In this document: piece by piece, positions 1-8,363 of the stretch
Position numbering within the stretch: position 1 is the stretch's first letter
How the letters are laid out: every line of letters starts with the position of its first letter
Notes under the pieces: generated by a model
The model's database searches: none
Told to the model about the DNA's origin: nothing
What the model saw: the letters and a program-made list of their open reading frames with translations, nothing else
Source: Azospirillum canadense
GTDB lineage: Bacteria; Pseudomonadota; Alphaproteobacteria; Azospirillales; Azospirillaceae
Length of the DNA stretch: 64,000 nt
NCBI RefSeq assembly: GCF_025961225.1
Contig: NZ_JAOQNG010000001.1
Location: 471,001 to 535,000, forward strand
Direction: 5' to 3'
Program-made: the position numbers and the translations under genes

Positions 1-483
1 GTCCAGCGCGGTGCGCATGACGAACCATTGGTAGGTCAGCATCGCCAGCATCACGGCGAAGACCAGCGATTCCGACAGGGCCGGCGGCAGCAGGCCGGTG
101 GCCGCCAGCACCACGACCGGCAGGTAGACCGCCATCTGCACGACCGACGACCAGTTGTAGGCGCAGACGAAGTCCACATAGCGCGACGACCGGTCGAGCA
201 TGCGGGCGACGCTGTGCATCAGCACCGGAAAAGCGGTCCAGCTGATCACGTAGGCGATGGCCTCCACCGTGACGACCTGGAACAGGGACGTGTCCTGCAC
301 CTGGTCCCACAGGCGGATGGCCAGCAGCAGCGCCCAGGCCGGCAGCACGATGACGGCGGCGTAGAAGGACTGCCAAGCCCCCTGCGGCGTCCGGTCCAGG
401 TACTGAAGCCCGGTCGGGTCGAAACGCGCCAGACGGTAGGCTCCGAAGACGGAGTGGGCGACGTCCCGGGCGTTCAGCGGCAT
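1..483 (-). CDS. Integral membrane protein, partial (C-terminus outside window)
   Basis: An open frame runs on the minus strand from an ATG at 483 to the window edge with no stop (161 codons), so the C-terminus is missing. The visible part has a polar N-terminus of about 40 residues followed by at least four hydrophobic stretches: about residues 40-56 (FYAAVIVLPAWALLLAI), 70-88 around YVISWTAFPVLMH, 110-130 around VVQMAVYLPVVVLAATGLL, and 137-150. No catalytic motif is visible and I do not recognise the family with confidence; a Yip1-like or generic multi-pass protein is possible. It lies 98 bp downstream of dapE on the same strand and may be co-transcribed with it. The call rests on a complete frame with typical codon bias and clear membrane segments. 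Confidence 0.7.
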   Translation of the reverse strand, partial: MPLNARDVAHSVFGAYRLARFDPTGLQYLDRTPQGAWQSFYAAVIVLPAWALLLAIRLWDQVQDTSLFQVVTVEAIAYVISWTAFPVLMHSVARMLDRSSRYVDFVCAYNWSSVVQMAVYLPVVVLAATGLLPPALSESLVFAVMLAMLTYQWFVMRTALD

Positions 484-547
484 GGGGGCAGGGGCATGGT
501 GGGTTCACCGAAGGGTGGCGGGCAGGGTCGCTGTGGCCAGCCGTGAA

Positions 548-581
548 CAATCGTTTGGGCCAATCGTTTTGGCCAATCGTC
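548..581. repeat. 13-bp direct repeat, 2.6 copies, just after dapE
   Basis: CAATCGTTTGGGC (548-560) is followed directly by CAATCGTTTTGGC (561-573) and a partial CAATCGTC (574-581). The array touches the dapE stop codon (584-582, minus strand) and fills part of the gap between dapE and the membrane-protein gene. No hairpin is evident. It may be simple replication slippage. Confidence 0.6.
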
Positions 582-1763
582 TCAACCGATCCGGTCGAAC
601 ACGCCGCCGAGGACCGCACCATAGATGTCGGTCAGGCGCGTCAGGTCGTCCAGCGTCGTGTTCTCGTCCACCTTGTGCATGGTCTGTCCGACCAGGCCGA
701 ACTCAACCACCGGGCAGAAATCCTTGATGAAGCGGGCATCCGACGTGCCGCCGGTCGTCGAGTATTCCGGCCGGCGGCCGGTGACGGCCTGCGCCGCCTC
801 GGCCACCAGCTCGGTCAGCGGGCCCGGCGGCGTCAGGAAGCTGTCGCCGGACACGAAATGCTCCAGCTCATAGGCGCCGCCGACGGCGTCGAAGCGTTCG
901 CGCAGCCAAGCCAGCAGCGTGCCCGGCGTGTGGCTGTCGTTGAAGCGGATGTTCAGCGTGGCCTTGCCCTGCGCCGGGATGACGTTGTGCGCCGGGTTGC
1001 CCACGTCGATGGTGGTCAGCTCCAGGTTGGACGGCTGGAAATGCGCCGTGCCCCCGTCCAGCGGCTCCGCCGTGATGGCGGCCAGCATGCGGGCCAGCCG
1101 CGGCAGGGGGTTGTCGGCCAGATGCGGGTAGGCAACGTGCCCCTGCGCCCCGAAGACGGTCAGGAAGGCGGTCATGCTGCCGCGCCGGCCGATCTTGATC
1201 ATGTCGCCGAGCGCCTTGGGGTTGGTCGGCTCACCCACCACGCAAGCGTCGAGCTTCTCCCCCTTCTCCTTCAGCCAGCCCAGCACCTTCTTCGTGCCGT
1301 TGATGGCAACCCCTTCCTCGTCTCCGGTGATGAGGAGGCTGATGGAGCCCTTCGGCGCGCCGTGGTCCCGCAGCCGGCGGGCCGACGCGGCGACGAAGGC
1401 GGCGATTGCCCCCTTCATGTCCACCGCACCGCGCCCATAGAGCCGGCCGTTGTGGATCTCTCCGGAGAAGGGATCGATAGACCACCCCTTCCGCTCGCCG
1501 GGCGGCACCACGTCGGTGTGCCCGGCGAAGCAGAAGTTCGGCCCCTCCGTGCCCAGCCGGGCGTAGAGGTTTTCCACCGGCGCCGTGCCCTCCTGTTCGA
1601 ACCGCAGGCGGTGGCAGGCGAAGCCCAGCGGCTTCAACGCCGCTTCCAGCACGCCCAGCGCGCCGGAATCCTCCGGCGTCACGCTGGGGCAGCGGATCAG
1701 GGCCTGCGCGACCGCGACGGGATCGCAGGGGTCGAAGGCGGGGGCCGCGGCGTCGGTGGTCAT
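582..1763 (-). CDS. dapE: Succinyl-diaminopimelate desuccinylase DapE
   Basis: DapE hydrolyses N-succinyl-L,L-2,6-diaminopimelate to L,L-diaminopimelate plus succinate in the succinylase branch of lysine and peptidoglycan-precursor synthesis (cytoplasmic, dinuclear zinc M20 enzyme). The 393-aa protein has the family order: substrate-side start [11 protein letters not shown] near residue 25, metal motif [11 protein letters not shown] around 80, [12 protein letters not shown] around 112, the catalytic/metal TGDEEG around 146, and the C-terminal metal-His segment [10 protein letters not shown]. Its length matches the family (about 375-400 aa). It is preceded by dapD with a 15-bp gap on the same strand, so the two consecutive pathway steps look operonic. 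The N-terminal extension [12 protein letters not shown] is slightly longer than in many DapE proteins, but no better start is apparent. Confidence 0.97.
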   Translation of the reverse strand: MTTDAAAPAFDPCDPVAVAQALIRCPSVTPEDSGALGVLEAALKPLGFACHRLRFEQEGTAPVENLYARLGTEGPNFCFAGHTDVVPPGERKGWSIDPFSGEIHNGRLYGRGAVDMKGAIAAFVAASARRLRDHGAPKGSISLLITGDEEGVAINGTKKVLGWLKEKGEKLDACVVGEPTNPKALGDMIKIGRRGSMTAFLTVFGAQGHVAYPHLADNPLPRLARMLAAITAEPLDGGTAHFQPSNLELTTIDVGNPAHNVIPAQGKATLNIRFNDSHTPGTLLAWLRERFDAVGGAYELEHFVSGDSFLTPPGPLTELVAEAAQAVTGRRPEYSTTGGTSDARFIKDFCPVVEFGLVGQTMHKVDENTTLDDLTRLTDIYGAVLGGVFDRIG

Positions 1764-1778
1764 GGAAGGCCCTCGGTG

Positions 1779-2621
1779 TCAGTCGCGCAGCAGGTCGTTG
1801 ATCGAGGTCTTGGCGCGGGTCTGCTCGTCCACGCGCTTGACGATCACGGCGCAGTACAGGCCCGGGCCGGGGGTGCCGTCCGGCAGCGGCTTGCCGGGCA
1901 GCGTGCCGGGCACGACCACCGAATAGGCCGGGACGCGGCCGACGAAGACCTCGCCCGTGTTGCGGTCGATGATCTTGGTGGAGGCGCTGATGAAGACGCC
2001 CATGGACAGCACGGCGCCGCGCTCCACGATCACGCCCTCGACCACCTCCGACCGGGCGCCGACGAAGCAGTCGTCCTCGATGATGACCGGGTTGGCCTGC
2101 AGCGGCTCCAGCACGCCGCCGATGCCGACGCCGCCCGACAGGTGGACGTTCCGGCCGATCTGGGCGCAGGACCCGACGGTGACCCAGGTGTCCACCATGG
2201 TGCCGCTGTCGACGTAGGCGCCGACGTTGACGAAGCTGGGCATCAGGATGACGTTCGGCGCGACGTAGGCGGAGCGGCGGACGATGGCGCCCGGCACGGC
2301 GCGGAAGCCGGCGGCCTGGAACTGGCCTTCCGACCAGCCCTCGAACTTCGGCGCGACCTTGTCGTACCAGGTGGAGCCGCCGGGGCCGCCGGGGATCGCC
2401 TCGTTCGGGTTCAGGCGGAAGGACAGCAGGACCGCCTTCTTCAGCCACTGGTTCACGGTCCAGTCCGAACCCGTCTTCTGCGCCACGCGCAGGTCGCCGG
2501 AGTCGAGCCCGGCAAGGGCCTCGTCGACGGCGCTGCGGGCGGGACCCTTGGTGTCGGCGTTCAGGGAGGCGCGGATTTCCCACGCGTCGTTGATGGCGGA
2601 TTCGAGGCTGGCGTGGCTCAT
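1779..2621 (-). CDS. dapD: Tetrahydrodipicolinate N-succinyltransferase DapD
   Basis: DapD transfers succinyl from succinyl-CoA to tetrahydrodipicolinate, the step that leads to the DapE substrate. The 280-aa protein has an N-terminal helical part ([15 protein letters not shown]), the conserved AVLLSFRLN segment before the catalytic half, and a left-handed beta-helix of hexapeptide repeats from about residue 110 (for example [40 protein letters not shown]), as expected for the trimeric acyltransferase. I chose ATG 2621 (MSHASLES) over an in-frame upstream ATG at 2663 because known DapD proteins begin at this helix. dapE follows after 15 bp. A long perfect inverted repeat lies upstream, between this gene and the HAD gene. 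Confidence 0.97.
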   Translation of the reverse strand: MSHASLESAINDAWEIRASLNADTKGPARSAVDEALAGLDSGDLRVAQKTGSDWTVNQWLKKAVLLSFRLNPNEAIPGGPGGSTWYDKVAPKFEGWSEGQFQAAGFRAVPGAIVRRSAYVAPNVILMPSFVNVGAYVDSGTMVDTWVTVGSCAQIGRNVHLSGGVGIGGVLEPLQANPVIIEDDCFVGARSEVVEGVIVERGAVLSMGVFISASTKIIDRNTGEVFVGRVPAYSVVVPGTLPGKPLPDGTPGPGLYCAVIVKRVDEQTRAKTSINDLLRD

Positions 2622-2706
2622 GGCGGCATTCGTCTGGGCATGGTGTCCGAGGGTTCGGAACATGGGCCGCCGCCCGCCGCCTTGTCAACAGAAGGGGGGC
2701 TTTTCA

Positions 2707-2767
2707 CCACAGAGACACGGAGGCTGGCACGTCCCGGATCGGCCTCTGTGCCTCCGTGTCTCTGTGG
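2707..2767. repeat. Inverted repeat, ACACGGAG family (copy A1)
   Basis: A perfect 17-bp stem joins 2707-2723 (CCACAGAGACACGGAGG) and 2751-2767, with a 27-nt loop. It lies between the 3' end of the HAD gene and the 5' end of dapD, both on the minus strand. The same arm motif recurs at 28461-28567, 32132-32215 and 49385-49449. It would form a strong RNA hairpin on either strand, without a canonical U-run. Confidence 0.85.
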
Positions 2768-2795
2768 TTTCCCTGTCGCCCTTGTGCCCCGCCGC

Positions 2796-3470
2796 CTACC
2801 CTGCGACCTCGTCCAGCCACGCCACGAGGTCGTCCACGGTGTGGTCGATGTGGCTGCCGGTGCCGACTCCCCCCTTATCCGGGCGGGCCCAGTCAGCCTC
2901 GCTGCGCACCCAGACCGTCGTCATGCCCATGGCGTGGGCGGGGACGAGGTTGCGGGCGATGTCCTCGACCATGCAGGCGGTTTTCGGGTCGACTGTGTAA
3001 TGGGCGACCAGGGTCTCGTAGGGGCGCGGGTCGGGTTTGGGCACGTAGTCGGCCTCGACGATGCCGAAGATGGCCTCGAAACGGCCGTCGATGCCCAGGC
3101 GCTTCGTCACGTTCTCGGCGTGCCGGACGGAGCCGTTGGTGTAGATGATCTTGCGCCCCGGCAGCCGGTCCAGCGCGCCGGCCAGCGTGGGGGAGGGGGC
3201 CACCGGCGTCACGTCGATGTCGTGGACATAGTCCAGGAACGGCACCGGGTCGACGTCGTGCTCGACCATCAGCCCACGCAAGGTCGTGCCGTGCTCGCGG
3301 AAGAACCGCTTCTGCATCACGCGCGCCTCGTCGTAGGAAATGCCGAAATGGTCGGCGATGAAGTCCCCGATGCGCCGGTCGACCTGGGCGAACAGGTTGC
3401 ACGAGGCGGGATACAGGGTGTTGTCGAGGTCGAAGATCCAGACCCCGGTGTCGCGGAGGGAAGCGGTCAT
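2796..3470 (-). CDS. HAD-family pyrimidine 5'-nucleotidase-like hydrolase
   Basis: This 224-aa HAD-superfamily hydrolase has all four HAD motifs: motif I WIFDLDNTLYP (residues 11-21, nucleophile Asp in DLDNT), motif II IIYTNGS (Thr), motif III around a Lys in VPKPDPRPYE, and motif IV MVEDIARNL (acidic pair). Its overall layout, with the Asp-Leu-Asp-Asn-Thr-Leu-Tyr start, an alpha-helical cap and SVRHAENVTKRLGI, matches the Sdt1/pyrimidine 5'-nucleotidase family, which dephosphorylates UMP/CMP-type nucleotides; the exact substrate here is inferred. It sits upstream of dapD on the same strand, an arrangement I recall as common in alphaproteobacteria. ATG 3470 is the only sensible start. Confidence 0.88.
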   Translation of the reverse strand: MTASLRDTGVWIFDLDNTLYPASCNLFAQVDRRIGDFIADHFGISYDEARVMQKRFFREHGTTLRGLMVEHDVDPVPFLDYVHDIDVTPVAPSPTLAGALDRLPGRKIIYTNGSVRHAENVTKRLGIDGRFEAIFGIVEADYVPKPDPRPYETLVAHYTVDPKTACMVEDIARNLVPAHAMGMTTVWVRSEADWARPDKGGVGTGSHIDHTVDDLVAWLDEVAG

Positions 3471-3628
3471 GGGGTGAGAATGGGGCGTGGCGCCCCGGCC
3501 CGCAAGCCGGATCGCCCCGGGGGGACCGTCGCCGGCCCGTGCGCATGGTCAGTGCGATTGAAGATTGGAGCGGGAAAAGGTAGCATTTTTCGGATATGCT
3601 GTATGGGACGCAGCCATAGGTTTCATCC

Positions 3629-5332
3629 GTGCCCGTCGAGTATACCGTGATCCTGCCATCGACCGCCGAATCCGCCGCCCTGCCGGCGCTTGTGGCCGCC
3701 TATCCGGGGCCGGCGATGCTGTTGGGCGCCGATCGCGCCGTGGCGGAGGCCAACGCCGCGGCGGAGGAGCTTCTTGCCGGCGATCCCCTGTGGATGGCCG
3801 ACGTACTGTCCTGGCTGGCGGGGACCAGCGTGGCCCCGGGCCTACGGTCCGTCCCGGTCGAGGTGCCGCGCGGCCTGATGATCGTCGAATGGGCCGCGGT
3901 GCCGCTGGCCGACGGGTCCGTCCTGCTGATGGGACGGGATGCGACGCTGGAGCGGCAGCTGCGCCATACCCTCACCGAGTCGCGGGAGCGGTACAAGGAT
4001 CTGGTGGAGGCTTCGAGCGATTTCGCCTGGGAAACCGGCGCGGACGGCCGATTCGTGTTCGTCACGCCCAAGGGGGCGCTGGGCTACGGCGCCGATGCGC
4101 TGATCGGTCGCAACCCCCGCGATCTGGCGATCGAGGAGTGGGGCGACCTGCCGCTGCCGTTCGACAGCCGCCGCCCGGTCGACCAGACGGAGCTGTGGCT
4201 GAAGCGCGCCGACGGCATGCCGGCCTGCGTCGTGGCCTCCGCCCTGCCGCTTTATGGCGCGGGGGGCGTGTGGACGGGCGCGCGGGGCGTCTGCCGCGAC
4301 GTCACCGACCAGGTGCTGCGCGGGGCGGAGCTGGCGCGCGTGCGCAACCGCGAGAAGCTGCTGGCCCACATCGTCCACACGCTGCGCGACCAGATCGACG
4401 CCGCCAAGGCGTTGCACGTCGCGGCGGCGGAGACGGCGCGTGCCCTCGGCGCCGACGGCTGCCGCATCTACCGCGCGTCCGAGTCGGGCGCGCTCTTCCC
4501 GGCGGCCGACTTCGCCGCGGAAATCCCGGCGGCGTTCGAGCCGGAGAGCTTCCAGCCGATCCTGGACCAGGTCGCCGCGGTGGACGAGGTCGTGGTGACG
4601 GCGCTCGGCGGTGACCGTCTGCTGGTGGCGCGGACCGAGCACCGGCAGGCGGTGAACGGGGCCGTGGTGGTCTGGCGCGGTGACGACTCCGACCCCTGGG
4701 ACGAGGACGACCGGCAGCTGATGTCCGGCGTCGCCGACCACATCGGCATCGCGCACGCCCATTTCGCCTACCAGGAGCGGCTGCGCCGCCTGTCGGAGCG
4801 CGACGGGCTGACCGGCCTGTTCAACCGCCGCACCTTCTTCGAGCGGCTGGAGGAGGCGCTGAGCCGGCCGGAAACCGGGGCGTCGGCGCTGCTCTACGTC
4901 GACCTCGACAATTTCAAGGCGGTCAACGACCTGCACGGGCACCAGCAGGGCGACGCCGTGCTGAAGGCGATCGGCACCCTGCTGACCACCGGCGTGCGGC
5001 CCGGCGACCTGCCCGGCCGGCTGGGCGGGGACGAGTTCGTGCTGTGGGTCGGCCGCACCGACGAGGCGGACGCCAAGGCCGTGGCCCAGCGCCTGCTGAA
5101 CGGCATGGCCGCGCTTCGCCACCTGTCGGCCAGCCCCGAGAAGCCGCTGGGCCTGTCCATCGGCATCGCCGTGCACCGGCCGGGCCGGGAGACGGTGCAG
5201 GAATTGACCGATCGCGCGGACTCGGCGATGTACGACGCCAAGAAGCGCGGTAAGGGCCATTACGCCTTCGCACCAGATCCGGTTTCCGCACATTCCCTCA
5301 ACCCGGCCTCTCCTCCGGAGGCGAGCCAGTGA
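3629..5332 (+). CDS. PAS-PAS-GAF-GGDEF diguanylate cyclase
   Basis: A 567-aa soluble signalling protein predicted to make cyclic di-GMP from two GTP. A PAS-like region covers about residues 20-105, a second PAS about 115-232 (YKDLVEASSDFAWETGADGRF), a GAF-like region about 250-380, and a GGDEF domain about 385-550. The catalytic loop is intact: GGDEF at 466-470, preceded at the canonical five-residue spacing by RPGD (457-460), the I-site for product inhibition. DGLTGLFNRRTFFERL and DLDNFKAVND are the usual nucleotide- and metal-binding segments. There is no transmembrane helix, so the signal should be cytoplasmic. The start is a GTG. The next gene overlaps its stop by 4 bp, so the two are translationally coupled. 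Confidence 0.93.
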   Translation: MPVEYTVILPSTAESAALPALVAAYPGPAMLLGADRAVAEANAAAEELLAGDPLWMADVLSWLAGTSVAPGLRSVPVEVPRGLMIVEWAAVPLADGSVLLMGRDATLERQLRHTLTESRERYKDLVEASSDFAWETGADGRFVFVTPKGALGYGADALIGRNPRDLAIEEWGDLPLPFDSRRPVDQTELWLKRADGMPACVVASALPLYGAGGVWTGARGVCRDVTDQVLRGAELARVRNREKLLAHIVHTLRDQIDAAKALHVAAAETARALGADGCRIYRASESGALFPAADFAAEIPAAFEPESFQPILDQVAAVDEVVVTALGGDRLLVARTEHRQAVNGAVVVWRGDDSDPWDEDDRQLMSGVADHIGIAHAHFAYQERLRRLSERDGLTGLFNRRTFFERLEEALSRPETGASALLYVDLDNFKAVNDLHGHQQGDAVLKAIGTLLTTGVRPGDLPGRLGGDEFVLWVGRTDEADAKAVAQRLLNGMAALRHLSASPEKPLGLSIGIAVHRPGRETVQELTDRADSAMYDAKKRGKGHYAFAPDPVSAHSLNPASPPEASQ

Positions 5333-6690
5333 ACCGACGTGCCGACATGCTCAATCCAAAGCCACTCGACCCGTCCCTGCTCGACCCCAGCGATTACGAA
5401 GCCGCCAAGGCGATGGCGCGCAGCGCGGACCCGGCGGTGCGCCGGCACGTGGCCGCGTCGCCGCTGACCCGGCCGGAGCTTCTCTACTTCCTGGCCGCCG
5501 ACGCGGCGGCGGAGGTGCGCCAGGCGATCGCCACCAACGCCGGCACGCCCCGGCAGGCCGACCTTATGCTCGCGAAGGACCGCGAGGTGGTGGTGCGCGG
5601 CGCCGTGGCGCAGAAGGTCGCCGGGCTGCTGCCCGACCTGAACGCCGACCAGGCCCTGCAGGTGGAGCGGCTGACGCTCGACTGCCTGGAGGCGCTGGCC
5701 CGCGACCAGGCGACGGAGGTGCGCGGCATCCTGGCGGAGGCGCTGAAGGAGCTGCCTGGCGCGCCGCACAGCGTCATCAACCGGCTGGCCCGCGACGTGG
5801 AGCTGTCGGTCTGCGCGCCGGTGCTCCAGCATTCGCCGATCCTCACCGACGAGGATCTGGCCGACATCATCATGGCGGGACCAGTGGCCGGCGCCCTGTC
5901 GGCCATCGCCGGCCGCAAGAGCGTCTCGGCCTCCGTCGCCGACGCCATCGCGCGGTCCGACGACGAGGCGGCGGTCACGGCGCTGCTCGCCAACCCCTCG
6001 GCCCAAATCCGCGAGGAGACGCTCGACCGCATCCTGGACCAGGCGCCGCAGCACGAGCCCTGGCACGCCCCGCTGGTCCGCCGGCCGAAGCTGCCCGCCC
6101 GCGCGGTGGCCCGGCTGGCCAGCTTCGTCGCCGACAACCTGCTGAAGGTGCTGCAGGAGCGCACCGACCTCGACCCGGCGGCGGCGCGCGCGCTGGCGGA
6201 GGCGGTGCGGGCGCGGCTGAACCGCGGCGGGGCTCCGGCCGCCGGCGCGGGCGCGGCGCAGCCGCGCGGCCTCGTCGATTTCGGCGAGGAGGAGTTGGGC
6301 CACAAGGGCGACAAGAACGGCGAGAAGCCGGCCGAACGCCCGGCCGACAAGGCGGCGCGGCTCGCCAAGGAAGGCAAGCTGACCGAAAAGCTGCTGGAAG
6401 GGGCGCTGGCGGAGGGCGACCGCGCCTTTGTCATGGCCGGCCTGGGGGAGTTGGGGCAGATCCCGCTGCCCATCGTCGACCGCATCATCGGCACCCACGC
6501 CTCGCGCGCGGTGACCGCGCTGGTGTGGCGCGCCGGCCTCTCCATGCGCTTCGCCCGGCAGGTCCAGCTGCGGCTTGCCCAGATTCCGCCAAAAACGGCG
6601 CTTATGGCTCGGGACGGCGTCCACTATCCGATGTCCGACGACGAGATGCGCTGGCAGCTCGCCTTCTTCGGGCTCGAAGACAAACAGTGA
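5329..6690 (+). CDS. DUF2336 protein coupled to the diguanylate cyclase
   Basis: This 453-aa protein belongs to the DUF2336 family (function unknown, common in alphaproteobacteria). It is almost entirely alpha-helical with HEAT-like repeated segments: VRRHVAASPLTRPELLYFLA, AAEVRQAIATNAGTP, DREVVVRGAVAQKVAGLL. A low-complexity Lys/Glu/Ala linker at about residues 300-350 separates the repeats from a C-terminal helical domain. The start is the GTG at 5329, which overlaps the stop of the GGDEF gene (GTGA) and has a GGAG ribosome site 8 nt upstream; ATG 5347 is an alternative. Coupling to a c-di-GMP synthase suggests a scaffold or effector in the same signalling unit, which is inference. It carries no enzymatic motif. 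Confidence 0.85.
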   Translation: MNRRADMLNPKPLDPSLLDPSDYEAAKAMARSADPAVRRHVAASPLTRPELLYFLAADAAAEVRQAIATNAGTPRQADLMLAKDREVVVRGAVAQKVAGLLPDLNADQALQVERLTLDCLEALARDQATEVRGILAEALKELPGAPHSVINRLARDVELSVCAPVLQHSPILTDEDLADIIMAGPVAGALSAIAGRKSVSASVADAIARSDDEAAVTALLANPSAQIREETLDRILDQAPQHEPWHAPLVRRPKLPARAVARLASFVADNLLKVLQERTDLDPAAARALAEAVRARLNRGGAPAAGAGAAQPRGLVDFGEEELGHKGDKNGEKPAERPADKAARLAKEGKLTEKLLEGALAEGDRAFVMAGLGELGQIPLPIVDRIIGTHASRAVTALVWRAGLSMRFARQVQLRLAQIPPKTALMARDGVHYPMSDDEMRWQLAFFGLEDKQ

Positions 6691-6716
6691 CGCCGCGTCA
6701 CCACACGGATCCGTCC

Positions 6717-7367
6717 ATGCGCATCCCGGCCTTCGTCCTGTTCCTCGCGGCCGCCGTTCCCACCATCGCGGCCGTTTCTCCCGCCCCCGTCCTTGCCGCC
6801 CCGCCGCCCGCCTCGCCCGAGGAACGGGAGGTCGCGGCCGTCTTCGAAAGCGCCCGCACCGCGCTCGCCCAGAAGCGCGGGGCCGCGGTGGTGCCCATGC
6901 TGTCCCGCGCCTCGGTCGCCAAGCTGGAGGCGGTGCGCACCGCCGCCCGCAGCGGTGGCGACTCCGGCCTGACCAACCTGGAGCCGGCGGAGAAGTTCGC
7001 CGCGATGGGGCTGCGCCGCTACGTCAGCCCGTCCGACCTGCGCCGGATGTCGCTGAGCGAACTGGCCGACCACGGCATCCAGCACGGTTGGCTGGGCCCC
7101 AACGTGATCGGCAGCAGCGGCCTCGGCCCGGTCCGCGTGAAGGGCGACCGGGCGTCGGCGCTCCTGCTGGTGGACAACCGCCCGGCGCTGGTCCCCGCCG
7201 ACTTCGTCCGCGAGGGCGGCGCCTGGAAGATCGACGTCACCAACGTCTTCACCTTCGGCAGCCAGATGCTGAAGGGCTTCGCCGCCATGTCCGGCAAAAG
7301 CGACGAGGCCTACATCGCCGACCTCCTGGAAAAGCTGCCGGCCAAGCCCGCGGTGATGCCGCGGTGA
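6717..7367 (+). CDS. Exported protein of unknown function
   Basis: A 216-aa protein with a clear Sec signal peptide: MRIPAFVLFLAAAVPTIAAV and a likely cleavage after VLA near residue 27. The mature part has a helical N-half (EEREVAAVFESARTALAQKR) and a C-half rich in beta-strand-like segments (GPVRVKGDRASALLLVDNRP, LVPADFVREGGAWKIDVTNV). That pattern resembles NTF2-like or DUF4878-type periplasmic proteins, but the assignment is only a guess. I chose ATG 6717 because the signal peptide starts there; the longer upstream frame overlaps the DUF2336 gene. It follows that gene by 26 bp and is probably in the same operon. Confidence 0.8.
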   Translation: MRIPAFVLFLAAAVPTIAAVSPAPVLAAPPPASPEEREVAAVFESARTALAQKRGAAVVPMLSRASVAKLEAVRTAARSGGDSGLTNLEPAEKFAAMGLRRYVSPSDLRRMSLSELADHGIQHGWLGPNVIGSSGLGPVRVKGDRASALLLVDNRPALVPADFVREGGAWKIDVTNVFTFGSQMLKGFAAMSGKSDEAYIADLLEKLPAKPAVMPR

Positions 7368-7393
7368 CGCAGGTTCGGTGACGGCTGAGGACT

Positions 7394-7491
7394 GTCTTCA
7401 CCACCAAGACACCAAGACACCAAGACACCAAGGCACCAAGAATCCACGATGTGACGCGTGCGAGGATTCTTGGTGCCTTGGTGGTGAAGAC
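7394..7491. repeat. Inverted repeat with CAAGACAC tandem octamers (copy B1)
   Basis: The left arm is GTCTTCACCAC (7394-7404), then three perfect CAAGACAC octamers (7405-7428), CAAGGCAC (7429-7436) and CAAGAATCC. The right arm (7464-7491) pairs perfectly with the outer and inner parts and leaves the three octamers as an insertion. It lies just after the exported-protein gene and before the J-domain-like gene. A second family member is at 31176-31259. Confidence 0.85.
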
Positions 7492-7622
7492 TCTCCATTG
7501 CCTCCATCCAAAGCCGGCCTACACGTTCCTCAGTACCCCGCCCGCGCATCCGTCCGGCGTTGCGCGGGTCCCAGCGATTGCGTTACAGTCCCGGCGCACG
7601 CACTATTCGTTGGTGCCAGACC

Positions 7623-8351
7623 ATGACCGCTCCGGATGGACTTCCTTATGAGGCGTTGGATTCGCGATCCGATGCGCTTGTCCATTCTGAAGCGAACCTG
7701 TTTCCCGGCTCGGCAACCCGATCCGCCTCGCCGCCCGCCGTTTCGCCCGTCATCGCCTACGCCGTGTCCTGCCCGGCCGGCTTTGCCGTGGCGGTGCTGA
7801 CCCTTGCCCGGGCGCGCGGGGTGGATGTGTCGGCGCTGGCCTCCGCCGCGCTCCTGCTGGCTCCGGAACGGATGCCCGATCCGGGCGTGCCGGAGGAGCC
7901 TGACGAACGCGCCGTGCTGGTCCTGCGGCTGGCTCCTGGCCTGGATGACGCAGCGGTCCGCCGGGGGCTGGCGGCGGCGCTGGCGCTGGCCGATCCCGGG
8001 CTGCGGCTGGTTCCTGCCGCCGACGTCGGGACTCTGGAAGCGGCGGTGGAAACGCTGACCTACCGCAACAAGGCGCTCGCCCACGCGCTGGAGCGCGTGT
8101 CCTTTCGGCCGCTCGACGGGCCGATGACGCAGGTGCGCGACGCCGCACAGCTGTTCGGCTTCGTCAACGAATGGTGCTTTGACGAGGACCGCGTGGTGAA
8201 GCGCTTCCGCGAACTGGCACCCGTCTACCACCCCGACACCGGCGTGGTTGCCTGCCGCGAACGCATGTCCCAGCTGATCGACGCCCGCAACCTGCTGATC
8301 CGCCACGTCCGCACCGCCTACCGTTCCGGCGCCTGGGCGGACCGGCGCTGA
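7623..8351 (+). CDS. Protein with a C-terminal J-domain-like HPD segment
   Basis: I do not recognise a characterised family for the 242-aa whole. The first 160 residues are Ala/Leu-rich and soluble, without motifs. Residues 175-230 look like a short DnaJ J-domain: a helix VVKRFRELAPVY, then HPD at 203-205, then a helix CRERMSQLIDARNLLIRHV that resembles helix III of J-domains. HPD is the tripeptide that stimulates DnaK ATPase, so a specialised DnaK co-chaperone is plausible. No Gly/Phe region, zinc fingers or CTD are present. ATG 7623 is chosen because upstream sequence is intergenic repeat. It is convergent with the pentapeptide gene (12-bp gap). Confidence 0.72.
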   Translation: MTAPDGLPYEALDSRSDALVHSEANLFPGSATRSASPPAVSPVIAYAVSCPAGFAVAVLTLARARGVDVSALASAALLLAPERMPDPGVPEEPDERAVLVLRLAPGLDDAAVRRGLAAALALADPGLRLVPAADVGTLEAAVETLTYRNKALAHALERVSFRPLDGPMTQVRDAAQLFGFVNEWCFDEDRVVKRFRELAPVYHPDTGVVACRERMSQLIDARNLLIRHVRTAYRSGAWADRR

Positions 8352-8363
8352 CGGGGGCCGCGG

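Noticed and set aside
543..3650. 1035-aa open frame on the plus strand
   Set aside because: It is the antisense of dapE, dapD and the HAD gene, low-complexity Arg/Gly/Val-rich and without family features; long antisense frames are expected at this GC content.
7378..7626. Small proteins with repeated KTPRHQGTKNP
   Set aside because: They are translations of the CAAGACAC octamer repeats, not genes.
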